DNA of 64,000 bases from Paenibacillus tundrae (GTDB taxonomy: Bacteria > Bacillota > Bacilli > Paenibacillales > Paenibacillaceae). The notes under the pieces were generated by a model, which was not told the DNA's origin, searched no databases, and worked only from the letters and a program-made list of their open reading frames with translations. Location of the stretch: positions 47,855 through 111,854 of the forward strand of contig NZ_JAUSTI010000017.1 of NCBI RefSeq assembly GCF_030812775.1, in the 5' to 3' direction. The translations under genes were made by a program, and so were the position numbers. Below, in pieces: positions 18,287 through 26,350 of the stretch. How positions within the stretch are numbered: position 1 is the first letter of the stretch; each line of letters begins with the position of its first letter.

Positions 18287-19780
18287 TTAGCGATATTGTG
18301 CCAAACGATCATTCAGACTGCGCGTCTGTCCATACACCTCTTGGTACAATGCAAACAACCCGTCATATACTGCAACTGTTTCTGGGTTAGGATCATAGGA
18401 TTTCGCTGGGCGTAGGAACGCTGTAGCACATGCTTGCAATGATGAGAACCAGCCACATCCATAAGCCGCCAACATCGCTGCTCCCATCGCTGGACCTTGT
18501 TCACTCTCCAGCTTCACGATGGTTGCGTTAAAGATATCTGCTTGCATTTGCAACCAAGCTTCATTCTTAGCACCACCGCCGATGGAGATAACTTCTGTCA
18601 CGGTCTTACCAGACCCACGCAAAATATCAATGGATTCGCGAAGCGAGAACGTAATGCCTTCCATCACTGCGCGTCCAAAGTGCTCCAGCTTATGCCCAGC
18701 ATCCATACCAATAAAGCTGCCACGAATGTTAGCATCAGGGTGTGGGGTACGCTCCCCTACAATGTATGGTGTGAACAATAAGCCTTGGCTTCCAGCTGGT
18801 ACCTGATCAATGCCCTGTAAGAGCACATCAAATGATTTGTCCGCTGCAAATGTATCCTTAAACCAGGATAAGCTATATCCTGCTGCCAGGGTTACCCCCA
18901 TAATATAGAAGGCATCCTTCTCACCATGGTTGAAAAAGTGAACTTTCCCTTCGAAATCGAGATCCTTGCGCTCCTCGTAGGACAGAATAACGCCAGATGT
19001 GCCTATACTGCACATGGTCTGCCCTTCACTCAGGATACCCGCACCAATCGCGCCACAGGCATTGTCAGCACCACCTGCAAATACTTTGGTTGCTGTTGCC
19101 AGACCCGTTTGATCCGCAATCTCTGGCAACAGTGTCCCCACTTCCTCGAAGGATTCCACAAGTCGTGGACAGAGTGAGATTGGCAGTTCAAACGCTTCTG
19201 CAATCTCTTGGCTCCATTGCTTGCCCGCAACGTCAAGCAGCAACGTACCCGCTGCGTCAGAATAATCCATTGCGTAATCTCCGGTTAGGCGATAACGCAC
19301 ATAATCCTTCGGCAATAGGAATACAGCGGCCTGTTGCAACACCTCTGGCTCGTTTTCTTGAACCCACAAGATTTTAGGTAATGTAAATCCTTCAAGCGCA
19401 CGATTTCGGGCGATGCTTAACAGCTTACCATCCAGCACCTTCTCGATGCGGCGGCACTGCGCCGTTGTGCGTGTATCATTCCATAGAATAGCATTGCGAA
19501 GTGGTTTGCCTGCCGCATCCACCAATACAAGTCCGTGCATCTGTCCGGAGAAGCTCAAACCTTCAATCTCGGAAGGCTGTACGCCAGATACCTCCAGCAA
19601 TTTACGAAGCGATACAATCGTCTGCTCTATCCAATCCTCTGGATTCTGTTCGCTGTATCCAGCCTTAGGCTGGAAGAGCGGGTATGACTCAGATGCTTCA
19701 AATGCCACTTTACCTTCACGGTTCACCAGTACAGTCTTAACTGCGCTCGTTCCCAGATCGACACCAATTACGTAACTCAT
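18287..19780 (-). CDS. xylB: Xylulokinase
   Basis: A 497-residue FGGY-family kinase that phosphorylates D-xylulose to xylulose 5-phosphate with ATP. The N-terminal phosphate-binding loop VIGVDLGTSAVKTVLV, the FSGQMHGLVLVD substrate segment, and the C-terminal ATP site ISIGGGAKNEAWLQMQADIF are typical. Length matches the family. AAAGGAG seven bases before the ATG fixes the start. The xylA gene lies 687 bases upstream on the same strand, but a terminator and two hairpin repeats lie between, so xylB is probably at least partly transcribed from its own promoter. I could not identify that promoter with confidence. Confidence 0.95.
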   Translation of the reverse strand: MSYVIGVDLGTSAVKTVLVNREGKVAFEASESYPLFQPKAGYSEQNPEDWIEQTIVSLRKLLEVSGVQPSEIEGLSFSGQMHGLVLVDAAGKPLRNAILWNDTRTTAQCRRIEKVLDGKLLSIARNRALEGFTLPKILWVQENEPEVLQQAAVFLLPKDYVRYRLTGDYAMDYSDAAGTLLLDVAGKQWSQEIAEAFELPISLCPRLVESFEEVGTLLPEIADQTGLATATKVFAGGADNACGAIGAGILSEGQTMCSIGTSGVILSYEERKDLDFEGKVHFFNHGEKDAFYIMGVTLAAGYSLSWFKDTFAADKSFDVLLQGIDQVPAGSQGLLFTPYIVGERTPHPDANIRGSFIGMDAGHKLEHFGRAVMEGITFSLRESIDILRGSGKTVTEVISIGGGAKNEAWLQMQADIFNATIVKLESEQGPAMGAAMLAAYGCGWFSSLQACATAFLRPAKSYDPNPETVAVYDGLFALYQEVYGQTRSLNDRLAQYR

Positions 19781-19825
19781 AAGTATACTCCTTTCGTTTG
19801 TAGCAGGATTGAATAAAAACCTCGG

Positions 19826-19990
19826 GCATGTAAGGTCACTCCGTAATCAGAAGACCCTTGGATCGCCGTTATCCCTGAATTTCCTTGATTCCCTTTTGAA
19901 AAGGGAGATATCCCGGGATAAATGCGCACGCTTCGCTTCCTAGGGTTCTTTCTGATCACTCCGTTTTGCATGCCCTTTCTACATTTCGTT
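19826..19990. repeat. Hairpin-forming intergenic repeat, copy A (165 bp)
   Basis: This is the first of two direct copies of one element in the xylA-xylB gap. Its ends are imperfect inverted repeats: GGGCATG at the start matches GCATGCCC at the end, and ATCAGAAGACCCT pairs with AGGGTTCTTTCTGAT. The centre also pairs (TTATCCC with GGGATAA; TCCCTTTT with AAAAGGGA). The whole element can thus fold into one long hairpin. It has no reading frame of note. It resembles small non-autonomous mobile repeats (MITE-like) or BIME/REP-type elements, but I cannot name the family. Confidence 0.8.
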
Positions 19991-20081
19991 CAAACGGTAC
20001 AACGTACTCGTTTTGGGCAGCTAGGGCTCTACAATGACATCATACCGTCATTGGTTATGAACGATGTAAATCTTGGATGAA

Positions 20082-20244
20082 GCATGCAAAGTCACTCCAT
20101 GGTCAGAAGACCCTTGAATCGCCGTTACCCCCAGATTTTCTCATTCCCTTGTTTAAGGGTAAAATCCGGGGATACATGCTCACGTTTCGCTTCTAGGGTT
20201 CTTTCTGATCACTCCGTTTTGCATGCCCTTTATGCATTTCATTG
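20082..20244. repeat. Hairpin-forming intergenic repeat, copy B (163 bp)
   Basis: This is the second direct copy, 91 bases after copy A. Long blocks are identical to copy A, including TCAGAAGACCCTTG, ATCGCCGTTA and TAGGGTTCTTTCTGATCACT. The centre differs in sequence but keeps pairing (CCCTT with AAGGG; ATTTT with AAAAT; CCCC with GGGG), so the fold is preserved while the bases change. A degraded relative lies at 63459-63540. Confidence 0.8.
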
Positions 20245-20277
20245 TAAGATCGCCGTATGCTGTGCTGCTCACGTTTC

Positions 20278-20322
20278 AAAAAAAACCGTTCCCGCCTTCC
20301 CAGAGGAAAGCGGGGACGGTTT
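20278..20322 (-). terminator. Intrinsic terminator after xylA
   Basis: Minus-strand AAACCGTCCCCGC pairs with GCGGGAACGGTTT across a loop of about 13 bases and runs into eight T residues. It should end most xylA transcripts before xylB. Confidence 0.85.
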
Positions 20323-20467
20323 GAATGTCACGCTTATTCAACGTCCAGGGCGCAAGATGTTCCTGCGCCTAGTAGGAAGAGGTATTCATGCTTTGCTGTA
20401 TGCTCGCTTATGATCTGGTCATAGGCAGAGCCATCAGAGCATGAATCCGTCTTGCTCAATGACTGTC

Positions 20468-21784
20468 TTAGTCAGCCAGGATGTATTGGTTGAGTTTTGC
20501 TCTCAGCAATTCCTGACGTCCGGATTGGTTTTTGCGTGGGCTTTCGTTGTTCAGTGCATACTCAGCAAGGGAAGCAAGTGTCGCTTTACCTTCAACCACT
20601 TCTGCACCAATGCCTTCGCTGAAGCTGCTGTAACGTTTTTCGATGAAGTCATCGAATACGCGATCTTCGATCAGTCTTGCAGCTACTTTCAGACCTTTTG
20701 CATACGTGTCCATACCAGCGATGTGTGCCAGGAACAGATCCTCAGGCTCGAAGGAACCACGACGAACCTTCGCGTCAAAGTTCACGCCACCACGGCCGAT
20801 ACCGCCGTTTTTCAATACTTCGTACATTGTCAGCGTTGCATCATACATGTCCACTGGGAACTCATCCGTATCCCAACCAATCAGCAGATCACCTTGGTTT
20901 GCATCCAGGGAACCGAGCATGCCGTTGATACGTGCTACGCGGATCTCGTGATCAAACGTATGACCTGCCAGTGTAGCATGGTTCGCTTCAAGGTTCAGCT
21001 TGAACTGTTTGTCCAGATCATATTTTTGCAAGAATGCGATGGAAGTAGCTGCATCGTAGTCATATTGATGCTTCGTTGGCTCTTTTGGTTTAGGCTCGAT
21101 CAGGAATTGAGCGTCGAAGCCGATTTCCTTCGCATAATCAACAGCCATGTGGAACATACGAGCAATGTTGTCTTGCTCCAGTTGCATGTCTGTATTCAGC
21201 AATGTGTCGTAACCTTCACGACCGCCCCAGAATACATAGTTTTCTGCACCCAGACGTTTACCAACTTCCAGACCTTTCTTGATCTGTGCTGCTGCATGAG
21301 CGTATACATCAGCGTTACACGTGGAAGCTGCACCAAACATGAAGCGTGGGTTGGAGAACATGTTCGCTGTATTCCAGAGCAGCTTTTTGCCGCTAGCTTT
21401 CATATGCTCTTCCAGCAGGTCAACGATCGTATCGATGTTACTGTAGAATTCGCGCAGTGTTGCACCTTCTGGAGCGATGTCCACATCGTGGAAACAGAAG
21501 TACGGCAGATTCATTTTTTCCATAAATTCAAAAGCCGCTTCAACGCGAACTTTCGCTTTATCCAGACCGGAGTAGCTATCCCAAGAACGAACAGCGGTCT
21601 CCGCACCAAACGGATCACTGCCGCCTGCAGTTAATGTATGCCAGTAAGCCATGCCGAAACGGAAGTGATCTTCCATCGTTTTGCCAGCAACAACTTCTTG
21701 TGGATTATAGTGTTTAAAAGAAAATGGATTCGTGGAATCTTTACCTTCGAATGCAATTTTATTAACGGATTCAAAATAGGCCAT
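20468..21784 (-). CDS. xylA: Xylose isomerase
   Basis: A 438-residue TIM-barrel enzyme that converts D-xylose to D-xylulose using two divalent metals. The signature catalytic segment YFCFHDVDIAPEG with its His is present, along with the metal ligands in FLIEPKPKEPTKHQYDYD, NLEANHATLAGHTFDHE and WDTDEFPVD. Length fits the class II (long) family. GAGGAGG ten bases before the ATG fixes the start. A promoter with a perfect TATAAT, a cre-like site and putative XylR half-sites lies in the gap to the divergent xylR gene. It therefore should be repressed by XylR without xylose and by CcpA with glucose. A strong terminator follows. Confidence 0.97.
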   Translation of the reverse strand: MAYFESVNKIAFEGKDSTNPFSFKHYNPQEVVAGKTMEDHFRFGMAYWHTLTAGGSDPFGAETAVRSWDSYSGLDKAKVRVEAAFEFMEKMNLPYFCFHDVDIAPEGATLREFYSNIDTIVDLLEEHMKASGKKLLWNTANMFSNPRFMFGAASTCNADVYAHAAAQIKKGLEVGKRLGAENYVFWGGREGYDTLLNTDMQLEQDNIARMFHMAVDYAKEIGFDAQFLIEPKPKEPTKHQYDYDAATSIAFLQKYDLDKQFKLNLEANHATLAGHTFDHEIRVARINGMLGSLDANQGDLLIGWDTDEFPVDMYDATLTMYEVLKNGGIGRGGVNFDAKVRRGSFEPEDLFLAHIAGMDTYAKGLKVAARLIEDRVFDDFIEKRYSSFSEGIGAEVVEGKATLASLAEYALNNESPRKNQSGRQELLRAKLNQYILAD

Positions 21785-21985
21785 GTGTAAAATGCCTCCT
21801 CAATAGTTTTAAAGAAATCGTTTACACCGTTATCCTATCACATCGATTATACTTTGTCTATCCATTAAACAAAGTTAAATAAAAATGTTTTTTGCACGTT
21901 TGTTTACGCTATAATAGTCGAATAGCTTGCTAGCGGATATCATTGTGAACTCTTTTAGTAGAGAGAATAGGAGTGCCTTGTTGAT
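21785..21985. promoter_or_regulatory. xylA-xylR divergent promoter region with cre and XylR-like sites
   Basis: xylA promoter on the minus strand: TATAAT at 21846-21851 and TTTGTT about 16 bases further upstream. xylR on the plus strand: TATAAT at 21910-21915 with no good -35. A cre-like site, TGTAAACGATTTCT on the minus strand at 21813-21826, matches the CcpA consensus at all but one key base and lies between promoter and gene, a roadblock position. Putative XylR half-sites: CTTTGT at 21852-21857 and ACAAAG at 21869-21874 form an inverted pair over the -35 region, and GTTTGTTTA at 21898-21906 overlaps the xylR promoter. Site functions are inferred from position. Confidence 0.65.
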
Positions 21986-23152
21986 ATGAAAATTACCGGA
22001 GACCAGATGCTGGTCAAAAAAATAAATAAATCGATCGTCCTCGATACCATTAGACGTCATGCCCCCCTCTCTCGTGCGCGAGTATCCGAGGTTACAGGGC
22101 TTAACAAAGCCACAGTCTCTAATCTGGTCGCTGATTTAATCCATGACGAGTTAGTACAAGAGATCGGCCCAGGGGAGTCTAGTGGCGGACGCAAACCACT
22201 GATGCTGCTCTTTCGAGGTACAGCCGGCTATGCGGTTGGATTGGAACTCAGTGTCACTCATTTGAAAGGTGTACTTACGGATTTGGAAGGCCGTATTGTT
22301 ACTGAATATGCCGTGCAATTGGAGCAGCATGATGTTTCATCCGTATTTGAGCAGTTGAAGCTCGCGGCTGATCACTTAATCCAAACTGCACCGTCTTCAC
22401 CTCATGGCATAATTGGCATTGGCATCGGTGTACCCGGCATGGTTGATGAGGAAGGTACTGTGCTATACGCACCCAATCTACAGTGGGAGAAAGTTCCCCT
22501 ACGTGCTATGTTAGAAGAAGCTTTCCAACTGCCTGTCACGATTGATAATGAGGCCAATGCTGGTGCTCATGGTGAACTGAATTTTGGCGCAGGTATCGGT
22601 GTTCGGCATCTAATCTACATCAGCGCAGGCATCGGGATTGGATCAGGCATTATGGTAGATGGCGAATTGTACAAAGGCGCTTGGGGTTATGCCGGAGAAA
22701 CCGGTCATATGTCTATTGAATCTGAGGGAAGACCTTGCTCTTGTGGCAATCGCGGCTGCTGGGAGTTATATGCTTCGGAGAGAGCTTATGAACATCCCGA
22801 TTATCAAGTACATTTGCCTGCACACACAACCCAAGAATTGATTGAATATGCCGCTCAAGGGCATGAAGCTGTATTGGCATTGTACGAAGACATCGGTCGT
22901 AAATTAGGTATTGGCATTACTAATATCGTCAATAGCTTCAATCCAGAGCGTATCATTATTGGTGGAGGATTATCCAAAGCACGACCATGGATCGAAACGG
23001 CATTAAGACAAGTTGTTGAGGAGCGAACCCTGCCATATCATCGCCGCAGTTTGCAGATTGAATGGGCTGCTCTAGGTAGCCGTTCAACAAGAGTGGGTGC
23101 AGCTTACTCTGCCATTTCCCAATTTTTAGGGAGAATCAGAGTATCCGTCTAA
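21986..23152 (+). CDS. xylR: ROK-family xylose repressor
   Basis: A 388-residue DNA-binding repressor. An N-terminal winged helix (about residues 1-75) includes VLDTIRRHAPLSRARVSEVTGLNKATVSNLV. The ROK sugar-kinase-like domain follows, with the zinc signature CSCGNRGCWELYAS and the GIGIGVPGMVDEEGTV and GAGIGVRHLIYISAGIGIG segments. Its position divergent from xylA identifies it as XylR, which releases DNA on binding xylose. AGGAG is 12 bases from the ATG at 21986, a long spacing, but no other in-frame start fits. An upstream TATAAT overlaps a putative half-operator, so autoregulation is plausible. Confidence 0.92.
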   Translation: MKITGDQMLVKKINKSIVLDTIRRHAPLSRARVSEVTGLNKATVSNLVADLIHDELVQEIGPGESSGGRKPLMLLFRGTAGYAVGLELSVTHLKGVLTDLEGRIVTEYAVQLEQHDVSSVFEQLKLAADHLIQTAPSSPHGIIGIGIGVPGMVDEEGTVLYAPNLQWEKVPLRAMLEEAFQLPVTIDNEANAGAHGELNFGAGIGVRHLIYISAGIGIGSGIMVDGELYKGAWGYAGETGHMSIESEGRPCSCGNRGCWELYASERAYEHPDYQVHLPAHTTQELIEYAAQGHEAVLALYEDIGRKLGIGITNIVNSFNPERIIIGGGLSKARPWIETALRQVVEERTLPYHRRSLQIEWAALGSRSTRVGAAYSAISQFLGRIRVSV

Positions 23153-23296
23153 TAACTAATGAAATTGACATCATTTCGCCCCATTTCCTCCCTTTTTGTT
23201 AAAGAAATCCAGGGGTATAATGAATATATGTGATTTTTGTCATGGCGACATGTACGTCGTTATGTTATCCCCTATAACGAAACGGAGTGAACACCT

Positions 23297-23494
23297 GTGA
23301 CCTACGTAGATACCTCAGATATCTCGGCGCAAATGTTTGTCACCGTACTCCTGTTCCTGATCGTGCTTGCGCCAATGTTCAGCCTTGGCATACTCCGATT
23401 ATTTCAGAGCAAAAAAAAGGCTGGTTTCATGTACATGCTGTCAGGCTTAGTGGTGTATGTAATATTTCAGACCTTTATGAGTATCTTTTTCTAG
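23297..23494 (+). CDS. Small two-helix membrane protein
   Basis: A 65-residue protein with two hydrophobic helices (MFVTVLLFLIVLAPMFSLGI and a second covering MLSGLVVYVIFQTFMSIFF), joined by a basic loop QSKKKAG. The start is a GTG at 23297 with GGAG nine bases upstream. A TATAAT at 23216-23221 lies in an extended GGTATAAT context and may be its promoter. I do not recognise the family. A hairpin terminator follows, so it is a stand-alone gene. Confidence 0.65.
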   Translation: MTYVDTSDISAQMFVTVLLFLIVLAPMFSLGILRLFQSKKKAGFMYMLSGLVVYVIFQTFMSIFF

Positions 23495-23527
23495 ATGAAC
23501 AATAACTTGATGTAACACACGCAACGT

Positions 23528-23599
23528 AAAATCCTCTTCTGCAGTTATTCATAAGGCATGTGGTCATGTCTCTGAATTGCTACTGGAAGGGGATTTTTC
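23528..23599 (+). terminator. Long-stem terminator after the small membrane protein
   Basis: AAAATCCTCTTC pairs with GAAGGGGATTTT, and an inner GCAGTTATTCA pairs imperfectly with TGAATTGC. A T-run closes the second arm. Confidence 0.5.
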
Positions 23600-23631
23600 A
23601 TGTAATCACCTGTTTATAAGCAGAACGAACA

Positions 23632-23669
23632 AAAGAAGCCTTAATCCTAATCTGGACTAAGGCTTCTTT
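23632..23669. terminator. Bidirectional terminator beyond glutaredoxin gene
   Basis: AAAGAAGCCTTAATCC pairs with GGACTAAGGCTTCTTT with one mismatch around a six-base loop. It has T-runs on both strands and probably ends the trxB-glutaredoxin unit. Confidence 0.7.
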
Positions 23670-23762
23670 CGTATATTTATATTCAAACGGCTCGCGCGAA
23701 CCGGAATAGCTATAGATTATCTTACGTCTTCCACCCTGTAACGCTCAGACGATTCGACTAAT

Positions 23763-23993
23763 TTATGCGTCCAATGCTTTAGCGAATTGTGTTTTGTTCA
23801 TTCCCAGAATGCGATGTTCGCCGATAACAGTCAGAGGTACAGCACGTACGCCCATGTCCCATACTTGTTGTGCGAATTCATCGCTAGTTTCGATGTTACG
23901 CTCTTCATAAGCGATACCTTTGTCAGCCAAGAAACTTTTAACGGATTTGCAGTTCGGGCAGTTAGTCGATGTGTATACAATTACGTTTTCCAT
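23763..23993 (-). CDS. Glutaredoxin/NrdH-like redoxin
   Basis: A 76-residue thioredoxin-fold protein. The active site is CPNC (Cys12 and Cys15) after the first strand VIVYTSTN, and the cis-proline loop is VRAVPLTVIGEHRI followed by GMNKTQFAKAL. Compact size and motif match NrdH-type and YruB-type glutaredoxins, which take electrons from thioredoxin reductase or small thiols. It is the next gene after trxB, 74 bases away on the same strand, so direct reduction by TrxB is a reasonable inference. GAGGTG eight bases before the ATG supports the start. Confidence 0.9.
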   Translation of the reverse strand: MENVIVYTSTNCPNCKSVKSFLADKGIAYEERNIETSDEFAQQVWDMGVRAVPLTVIGEHRILGMNKTQFAKALDA

Positions 23994-24067
23994 GATCTTT
24001 TCACCTCATATAGTTTAGTTATTATTTATATTTATTGATCTAGCCATCTTGCTTCATTCACCAGATC

Positions 24068-25009
24068 TTACAGAGAAACTGCAGTATGCTCTAGGCTCTC
24101 GATATATTTCTCTGTATCCATTGCCGCCATACATCCACTTCCTGCTGCTGTAATGGCTTGTTTGTAACGAGTATCCTGTACATCTCCACAAGCAAATACA
24201 CCTGGGATGTTCGTCTCGGACGTACCTGGTGTTGTCAAAATATAACCATGCTCGTCAGTTGTGATCTGTCCACCCAAGAAGCCTGTGTTAGGCGTATGAC
24301 CAATTGCTACGAATACACCGCTCGCAGGGATCACTTCTTCTTCACCTGTTGCGTTGTTCAGCACTTTCAGTCCAGTTACACCATTCTCACCAGCAAGTAC
24401 TTCAATCGGAGTACGATTCAAAGCCATCTCTACTTTTTCGTTGCTGCGTGCACGATCCTGCATGATTTTGGAGCCACGCAGTTCTTCACGACGGTGTACC
24501 AACGTTACTTTGGAGCCAAAACGGGACAGGAAGCTTGCTTCTTCAAGTGCGGAGTCACCGCCACCAATAACGATAATTTCTTTGTTACGGAAGAAGAATC
24601 CGTCACATGTTGCGCAAGTACTTACACCACGTCCAACATTGGTTTCTTCACCAGGAATACCAAGATATTTAGCAGATGCGCCTGTAGACAAGATCAGCGT
24701 TTCCGATACGAGTTCTCCCATACCTTCAACTTGGATTTTGAATGGACGCTCGCTCATGTCGATATTATTAACCCAGCCTGTGCGGAATTCTGCTCCGAAG
24801 CGTTCTGCTTGTTTACGCATATTATCCATCAATTCAGGACCCATAATTCCATCAGGGAAACCTGGGAAGTTCTCAACTTCTGTTGTTGTTGTCAGTTGAC
24901 CACCAGGTTGTGGCCCTTCAATAACGAGTGGGCTCAAGTTGGCGCGTGCCAGATAGATTGCTGCTGTCAGTCCCGCAGGACCTGTTCCAATAATAATTGA
25001 TTTATACAT
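24068..25009 (-). CDS. trxB: Thioredoxin reductase
   Basis: A 313-residue NADPH-dependent flavoprotein that reduces thioredoxin. It shows the FAD-binding GTGPAGLTAAIYLARA, the redox pair Cys132-Cys135 in STCATCDGFFF, the NADPH loop VIGGGDSALEEASFL with the HRRE basic motif, and the C-terminal FAD contact GVFACGDVQDTRYKQAITAAGSG (seen in part). Length is standard. GGGGGAGG lies eight bases before the ATG. A glutaredoxin gene follows. A 280-residue open frame on the opposite strand is only a shadow. Confidence 0.97.
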   Translation of the reverse strand: MYKSIIIGTGPAGLTAAIYLARANLSPLVIEGPQPGGQLTTTTEVENFPGFPDGIMGPELMDNMRKQAERFGAEFRTGWVNNIDMSERPFKIQVEGMGELVSETLILSTGASAKYLGIPGEETNVGRGVSTCATCDGFFFRNKEIIVIGGGDSALEEASFLSRFGSKVTLVHRREELRGSKIMQDRARSNEKVEMALNRTPIEVLAGENGVTGLKVLNNATGEEEVIPASGVFVAIGHTPNTGFLGGQITTDEHGYILTTPGTSETNIPGVFACGDVQDTRYKQAITAAGSGCMAAMDTEKYIESLEHTAVSL

Positions 25010-25263
25010 GTATAGTTCCTCCCCCGGTTTCTACAAAAAGGATCGACTCTCCAGCATCAAAAGCAAACGCCTTTGCATACACTAAAAATGAGAGCCCAGA
25101 TCATGTCCATATGACTGGACTGTTATGACAATTGCCCTATGCAGAAACGGAATTCTAATTTATAATCATTCTAATCTGTTGTTCATTATGATCTCTTTTG
25201 TGTAAGGTGTCAATGCTCTGCAGCGATTATGAAGAAGTCTTCATCAGGAGGGAAAATAGAAGC

Positions 25264-25995
25264 ATGAACGAAGCACTGCTTGGCAGCTTTATTTCAGCCA
25301 TGTCCACCGGCCTTGGTGCCATACCGATTTTATTTATGCGCAAAGTAACACATCGACTCCGTGATATTTTGCTGGCGTACGCAGCAGGGATAATGACCTC
25401 TGCCTCCGTTTACAATCTCATTCCCGAAGCACTCGGTCAATCGAACCTATTCGTACTGGCTGTGGGTATTCTGCTCGGTAGTATGGTTCTACTCGTTCTA
25501 GAGATGAAGATTCCGCATGTGGATCTTGAGAATCCTGAGAAGATGCCGTTCAAAATTGAAGCTAAAGCCTTCATGATTATTGCAGCGATTACGATGCATA
25601 ATTTGCCAGAGGGATTATCCGTTGGTGTCAGCTACGCCAGTGGGGATGCTGGCCTTGGCAACCTGATTGCGCTGTCTATTGGTTTGCAAAATGCACCTGA
25701 AGGATTCCTGGTCGCCCTGTTCCTCGTCAATCAGAATATTGGTCGCTTCAAAGCTCTGGGTATTGCTACACTCACCGGAGCGGTCGAGATTATTACAGCA
25801 ATGATCGGATATACACTTAGCAGCTTGGTTGAGGGTCTTGTCCCGTATGGTCTGGCATTTGCAGCAGGGGCAATGATGTTCATCGTCTACAAAGAGTTAA
25901 TTCCCGAAAGCCACGGGGATGGCAATGCACGTGTCGCAACTGTCTCATTCCTACTCGGACTCATCACCATGATTGGTCTGACTGAACTTTTCTAG
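25264..25995 (+). CDS. ZIP-family divalent metal transporter
   Basis: A 243-residue membrane protein with about eight helices, predicted to move zinc or other divalent metals into the cytosol. The helix with the ZIP signature reads ITMHNLPEGLSVGVSYASG, and the next has GLQNAPEGFLVALFL; both carry the His/Asn-Pro-Glu-Gly metal site. Start: AGGAGGG lies ten bases before the ATG at 25264, so I reject an earlier in-frame start. I cannot see a Zur or Mnt operator with confidence. It is divergent from trxB and ends before a strong terminator. Confidence 0.88.
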   Translation: MNEALLGSFISAMSTGLGAIPILFMRKVTHRLRDILLAYAAGIMTSASVYNLIPEALGQSNLFVLAVGILLGSMVLLVLEMKIPHVDLENPEKMPFKIEAKAFMIIAAITMHNLPEGLSVGVSYASGDAGLGNLIALSIGLQNAPEGFLVALFLVNQNIGRFKALGIATLTGAVEIITAMIGYTLSSLVEGLVPYGLAFAAGAMMFIVYKELIPESHGDGNARVATVSFLLGLITMIGLTELF

Positions 25996-26350
25996 AGGTT
26001 GAAAACCGACCTTTCTGAACACGTACTTTGCTAGAAAAGAGCTTAATCATCCATCGAAAAAGCAACCCGCACGTTTCACACACAGCACATGTCATAACGT
26101 AAAACGTATATATGAGATCCAAAAAAAGAGAACCCGATCCAACAGCTCACCGCTGCCGATGGGGTTCTCTTTTTGGCCATAAATGAAGATTCCATGAAAT
26201 AGTTGGAATTCATTGTAAGTGACGTTGCCGAATCAAGATTGAATAAATCGAATCAATTCCACATTGAATTTCTCCAATTCATCATAGAAGGCGCCAAGCT
26301 CCTTTCTCAAGTCCTCGTCTCGCAATGCAATTGCACTGTGAATCGTGACC
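25996..26350. other. Gap between the ZIP transporter and the metal ATPase
   Basis: The gap holds the strong terminator at 26124-26176. The other part, 26233-26350, contains a coding-like tail discussed as a finding. Nothing else stands out. Confidence 0.4.
26124..26176 (+). terminator. Terminator after the ZIP transporter gene
   Basis: AGAGAACCCGAT pairs with ATGGGGTTCTCT (one mismatch) around a loop of about 20 bases, followed by TTTTT. A T-run on the other strand as well would let it act both ways. Confidence 0.8.

Noticed and set aside
20441..21634. 397-codon open frame on the plus strand opposite xylA
   Set aside because: It is fully antisense to a clear xylose isomerase gene, has Cys- and His-rich random composition and no family resemblance; it also spans the xylA stop.
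24158..25000. 280-codon open frame opposite trxB
   Set aside because: Antisense shadow of thioredoxin reductase, with unlikely composition and no ribosome site.
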